Positions 59,536 through 64,000 of a stretch of 64,000 nt of DNA are shown in pieces. A program made the position numbers and the translations under genes. Location: NCBI RefSeq assembly GCF_024166365.1, contig NC_064822.1, positions 149,302,823 to 149,366,822 of the forward strand, given 5' to 3'. This stretch comes from Elephas maximus indicus (Eukaryota > Chordata > Mammalia > Proboscidea > Elephantidae). The notes under the pieces are model-generated. The model was not told the DNA's origin and ran no database searches. It saw only the letters and a program-made list of their open reading frames with translations. How positions within the stretch are numbered: position 1 is the stretch's first letter; each line of letters starts with the position of its first letter.

Positions 59536-59686
59536 TCTTTTCTTAATTTTATCTTCTCTTAAAGTCTGTCCTTTCCACATCCTCCTTTCCTCAATTTGTT
59601 TGCCCAAGCCACTGCATCCTCGTCCAGGCTAAAGGCTAATGTGGTGTGGACAGTCACTTTTAAGGAAAAGTAAGCCATTCATAAAT

Positions 59687-59716
59687 CAGTTGCTCTTGAG
59701 TTGATTCTGACTCATG
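59687..59716 (-). mobile_element. AfroSINE tail fragment, antisense
   Basis: Only the tail of a SINE in reverse, 'cagttgctcttgagttgatt' then 'ctgactcatg', directly followed by a sense SINE. No head or body of this antisense copy is found on the far side. Confidence 0.8.
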
Positions 59717-59922
59717 GAGTCCCTGGGTGGTGCAAAGGGTTAATCTGTTATGTTGCTAAATGAAAGATTGATGGCTCAAGTCCATTCCGAGGTGCATTGG
59801 AAGAAAGGCCTGGAGATCTGCTCCTGAAAAACCAGCCCCTGAAAGCCCTAAGGCACACACTTTTACTCTGACATACACAGGGTCATCGTGAGTGGTAATT
59901 AACTCCACGGCAACTGGTTGGC
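59717..59922 (+). mobile_element. AfroSINE, long form
   Basis: Sense copy, 'gagtccctgggtggtgcaaa' to 'aactccacggcaac'. The direct repeat gccattc (59674-59680 and 59931-59937) surrounds this copy together with the antisense tail fragment, so both may have arrived in one event. Confidence 0.88.
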
Positions 59923-59937
59923 CATTCCCAGCTAGAT

Positions 59938-61368
59938 ACTACTTTGCTCAGTAAAATGTTTGCTAGCTGTTACCCGTGAAGGTGTTAGCTATAGCACTAA
60001 TTTCATCAAACAATTATTTTTCTTTAGTTTTTTTCAGGCATTCTGGTGTATAATTTTAATTATCTTTGTGCTCACTGAAGCTTTATTTTACCAATATCAC
60101 ATTGGTTCTATTATGGGATATCTATTTTTAGTTCAATTTGATGTCAATTTAAGAAAACAATATTATTTGATTTCAGAAGAAAGCAGGCAGTATATGAAAT
60201 GAATAACATATTTAAAGAAATATAAAAATTAAAAACCAAAGAAGTAAACATAATGTACTATGATTGAGAAAAAAACTCTAAATTTTCTTGATTTTACCAT
60301 CAAAGTTATTTTCCTTCAAAGCTAATGTCAAAACTAATTAAATTTTATATCATTTTTGGTAACACAATATCGTATGTCCTTTATATTCTTTAACCCATTA
60401 AACTCCAAATTCTCTAAGTTTTAAGATGTCATAATAACGTGCCTCTGACTATGTAAACTCGTTCACTAATTGCTTTTGTGCACATCCATGAAGAGTGTTT
60501 GATGCCCTTGGTATAGATCTAACCCACTGGCAGCTTCCACATTTTTCTTTTTTATTTATCTCAAATATCACTTATCTAGATTTAGTTTCTTACATCTTCC
60601 TCCCCCACCCCCATCATTTCTACATAGCTTATTGTTTTGTTTTTTTCAGGGCCATATTTCACTAACTAAGAGGATATTATTATTATTTTTTTGGAAGGGG
60701 GGATTGTTTTAGTTTCTTCTTTGGTTTGATTCTTTTTCTTCTGCTCTTTCTCTTCTTTTTTGAAATCATCTTACAATAGTTATAAGATAATCAGATACCA
60801 GTGGAACTATTTTTTTTTTAAGACAAATTGAAGTATGAAAGTTGAGGACTTGTCTAGGTGCCTTCCCTTGGTAACTCATTATTGTCAATCAGCCTTAAAG
60901 GCCTTTAATTTTGTGTGAAATATTACCACATGGTCTGTGTTTTCACAGTTTTTCAGTCATTGCTGAAACCGGAATTCCACAAATGCCAAGAGGAATCAAG
61001 CTCAGAAAGAAGAGCAGGGAGTTTACTGGTGAATCTGTGGTAAGGTTGGGACTATAGATGAATGTACCCTTTTGTGACATAAAATAATTGTGACATTGGG
61101 GAAAGGCTACGAATTAAGGAAGAGTTTTTCTGCATTTTCTTAGTACAATTTTTTTAGCTTCTCTTTTCTACTCCCGAGTGTCCAGGTTCTAAGTAAAGTT
61201 CCTATTCTGACACACCTACCCTTTTGGCCTTTACAGTATATTCCTATCTAAATGATAAGTCTATGGTCCCAGCCAGCCAACTCTTCTGTCGAAATAATGT
61301 TCTAAAATGCAAGTCTGATCAGATCGCTCGGCTTTGATCCGTTTACTAATTTCCATTGTCTGTTTACA
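59938..61368. other. Intron, no gene recognised
   Basis: AT-rich with a pyrimidine-rich stretch at about 60690-60760. The 80-codon frame at 59960-60202 is not supported. Confidence 0.45.
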
Positions 61369-61573
61369 GGAGTTGATGGCCCAGTGGTTTAGCACGAGGG
61401 TGCTCACCAAAAGCTTGGCAGTTTGAACCCAGCAGCTGCTCCATGGGAGAAAGATGTGGAAGCCTGCTTCCATTAGAATTTACAGCCATAGAAACCCTAT
61501 GGGGCAGTTCTATTCTGTCCTACAGGGTCATTATGAGTTGGAATTAACTCAACAGCAATGGGTTTGGTCTTTT
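61369..61573 (+). mobile_element. AfroSINE, long form
   Basis: Sense copy, 'aggagttgatggcccagtgg' to 'acagcaatgggtttggtc', with B-box region 'gcagtttgaacccagc'. Confidence 0.92.
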
Positions 61574-61680
61574 GTGTTATTTGCTTGATTAAATTTCTTA
61601 GCTCTATATGCTATTCCCACCAAGAATCCCATGCCTCTGCCACACTCAGCTACTTGCCATTTTCCTGACATGAAATATGT

Positions 61681-61753
61681 GCCTGATGGATTTGAACTGC
61701 CAACCTTTTGGTTAGCAGCCATAGCGCTTACCCACCATGCCATCAGGGCTTCT
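61681..61753 (-). mobile_element. AfroSINE tRNA-like head only (3'-truncated)
   Basis: Antisense fragment, 'gcctgatggatttgaactgc' to 'atgccatcagggcttc'. The body and RTE-like tail are missing on the left, which target-primed reverse transcription alone does not explain. Confidence 0.85.
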
Positions 61754-62627
61754 GTTCTATCAATAGAAGGCACATAATATATTATGTTTCCTACTGGTCA
61801 AGGCTGATGACCAGAATCAAGAGCAGAAGTAAACCTTTTTGCCATTGAGCAGAATAAAGTTGGCCTGATGTAGTGATAATCCTTCCAGGCTCTGGTTCCT
61901 GGGGAGCTGCAATCTGGTCAATGTAGGATACCGCCAGACCCTCAATCGTCAGGCCTCCCCAGCTGGATATGGCTCTTGAGGGTAAACCAGAGGATTCTCT
62001 GGCTCTGTTTAGTGTTGCCCTTGAATTACCTGTCTGAAACCTCAAATTTAACACCTACTTCATTTAACTTTGGTCTGCTGTGTGTGTTCTTACTCTTAAG
62101 TCATTGAAATTTCCCTGATCAGCTGGTGCTATCAATTGCATAACATAAGCTTTGTTTTCCAGGACAATGGTATAAATTTTCAAGAAAGAAATCAATCTTT
62201 CTAATTATTTTCTTTTAGCTTTGGCTGGTTTTCTTTAAGTGTTCCATTCTTCAGAGTTATGTCTTCATCTGTTTTGGAACATTATTCCTGTATCTCTAAA
62301 CTAAACCTTCCCTCTATGGTTGATTTCCTGGGAAAGTCAGAGCTTTCTGTTAGTTAGCTTATTCGTTTACTTTTTTGTTTCATTTTCTTGATACAGTTAA
62401 GTCATCAATTTAAGTTTCTGATGAAGATTTTGAACCTCACTTTCAATATTTGCATTTTCTGCTTTCAAGGGTTCACTCTTGCTTTGTGGAGTTTTGATGT
62501 GAACCATAACTACGTATCTTTGCTAGTGAATTAAATATATATCATGTAATAAATAACATAAGGGAAACTGCATATAAATTACATATGTGTATTAAGAAAC
62601 TTCTTGTTATATATATATGTATATGTA
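61754..62627. other. Intron, no gene recognised
   Basis: A GC-richer part at about 61800-62060 may be an old repeat, but I cannot name it. A TA/ATG run lies at 62608-62627, against the end of RTE copy E. Confidence 0.4.
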
Positions 62628-64000
62628 TTTCTTGGCATAGATGAGTGAGCACCTCCAGTGCTGCATCCATTTCTTGTAATATCTCAATTGGTATTCTGTC
62701 AATTGCTGAAGCCTTGTTTTTCACCAGTGCCTTCAGTGCAGCTTGGACTTCTTCCTTCAATACCATCATTTCTTGATCACATGTTACCTCCTGAGATGGC
62801 TGAACGTCGGCCAGTTCTTTTTGGTACCATGACTCTGTGTATTCCTTCCATCTTCTTTTGATGCTTCCTTCATCGTTCAATATTTTGCCCAGAGAACCCA
62901 CCCCAGTGCCGTCGAGTTGATTCCGACTCATAGTCCTTCAAAATTGCAACTCTAGGCCTGACTATTTTCTTCAGTTCTTTCAGCTTGAGAAATGCCAAAC
63001 GTATTCCTCCCTTTTGGTTTTCTAACTCCAGGTCTTCGCACATTTCATTATAACTTACTTTCTCTTCTCAAGATGGCCTTTAAAATCTTCTGTTAAGCTC
63101 TTTTACTTCATCATTTCTTCCATTTGCTTTTGGTATTTGATGTTCAAGAGCAAGTTTCAGAGACTCTTCGGGCATCCATTTTGGTCTTTTCTTTCCATCC
63201 TGTCTTTTAAATAACCTTTTGCTTTCTTCATGTATGATGTCTTGATGTCATCTCACAACTCATCTGGTGTTCAGTCATTAGTGTTCAATGTGTCAAATCT
63301 ATTCTTAAGATGGCCCCCAAATTCAGGTGGATTATACTAAAGGTCATATTTTGACTCTCTAGGACTTGTTTTACTTTTCTTCAGCTTGATCTCTGCATCT
63401 AAGCAATTATTCATCTGTTATACAGTTGGCCTTATTCTGGCTGATGATATTAAGTTTTCCATTGTGTGTTATAATTCGATTTGATTGCTGTAGTCAGTTT
63501 GATTCCTGTGTTTTCCATCCTGTGAGGTCCACGTGTATAGTCACCATTTATGTTGTTGAAAAAAAGCATTTGCAATGAAGAAGTCGTTGGTCTTGCAAAA
63601 TTGTATCATGTGATCTCTGGCATGGTTTCTATCACCTAGGTCATATTTCCCAACTACAGATCCTTCTTCTTTGTTCCCAACTTTCACATTCTAATTACCA
63701 GTAATTATCAATGCATCTTGACTGCATGGTTGATGAATTTCAGACTGCAGAAGTTGGTAAAAAAAAGACTTCAATTTCATCATCTTTGGTATTAGTGGCT
63801 GGTGCATAAATTTGAATAATAGTTATATTAACTGGTATTCCTTGTAGGCATATGCATATTATTCTATCACTGACAGCTTTGAACTTCAAGATAGATCTTG
63901 AGATGTTCTTTTTAATGAGGAGTGCTACACTGTTCCTCTTCAATTTGTCATTCCCATCATAGTAGACCATATGATTGTCTGATTCAAAATCACCAATACC
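62628..64000 (-). mobile_element. RTE-clade LINE copy E, 3'-truncated, runs off the window
   Basis: On the minus strand it enters at the right edge near the endonuclease start (KLKRNSVALLIKKNISRSIL, about 63945) and passes through the linker (63050-63300). It reaches the reverse transcriptase start (EEVQAALKALVKNKASAIDR, about 62751) and stops abruptly at 62628 ('tatttcttggcatagatgag'). The catalytic half and the LINE 3' end are absent. A short SINE tail interrupts it at 62900-62930. Frames are broken in several places. Confidence 0.87.
62900..62930 (-). mobile_element. AfroSINE tail only, inside RTE copy E
   Basis: About 31 bases matching the last part of a SINE in reverse, 'ccccagtgccgtcgagttga' then 'ttccgactcatag'. 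On the right, RTE sequence resumes at 'tccttcaaaattgcaac'. On the left it resumes at 'gttcaatattttgcccagag'. Confidence 0.75.

Overview
This window is nuclear DNA from an afrotherian placental mammal, most probably an elephant or close relative. Two things show this. It carries about 50 copies of a tRNA-derived SINE of the AfroSINE type, with a tRNA-like head and a tail ending in '...gagtcggaatcgactcgacggc'. It also carries five fragments of an RTE-clade LINE (the afrotherian RTE1/BovB group) whose 3' end shares that tail. The DNA is AT-rich, gene-poor and has no bacterial or viral gene organisation.

The only protein-coding gene I can support is MGAT4C, on the minus strand. Three coding exons splice to an uninterrupted 478-residue frame, the length I know for the mammalian protein: 19005-19151 (start, membrane anchor), 10505-10652 (stem) and 6556-7697 (catalytic and C-terminal region, stop). 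Splice sites and phases agree. The start codon lies only 6 bases inside its exon, so the gene must have further 5' untranslated exons at higher coordinates. One good candidate is a 50-base exon at 52512-52561. Everything from 19158 to the right end is therefore probably 5' intron of MGAT4C, and 1-6555 is 3' untranslated region and downstream flank.

Layout: 1-6555 holds a palindromic hexanucleotide microsatellite, a MIR, an L1-type 3' end and two SINEs. 6556-19157 holds the coding exons, with introns containing an L1 3' end, nested SINEs at 13.0-13.8 kb and RTE copy A at 17-18.9 kb. 19158-34080 is intron with a MaLR-like LTR, many SINEs and the longest RTE copy, B (26.2-29.6 kb). 34080-41400 carries RTE copies C and D, an L1-type insertion with target-site duplications, and a duplicated 110-base segment. 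41400-64000 is mostly SINEs in AT-rich intron, with a second L1-type 3' end at about 54.7-55.5 kb and RTE copy E running off the right edge.

The mobile elements form one system in outline: the RTE encodes endonuclease and reverse transcriptase, and the SINEs appear to borrow its 3' end to be copied. All RTE frames here are broken. I did not find an undescribed biological system. The most unusual observations are the duplicated segment interrupting RTE copy C, two RTE copies carrying a SINE tail at the same internal site, and several head-to-head or nested SINE inversions.
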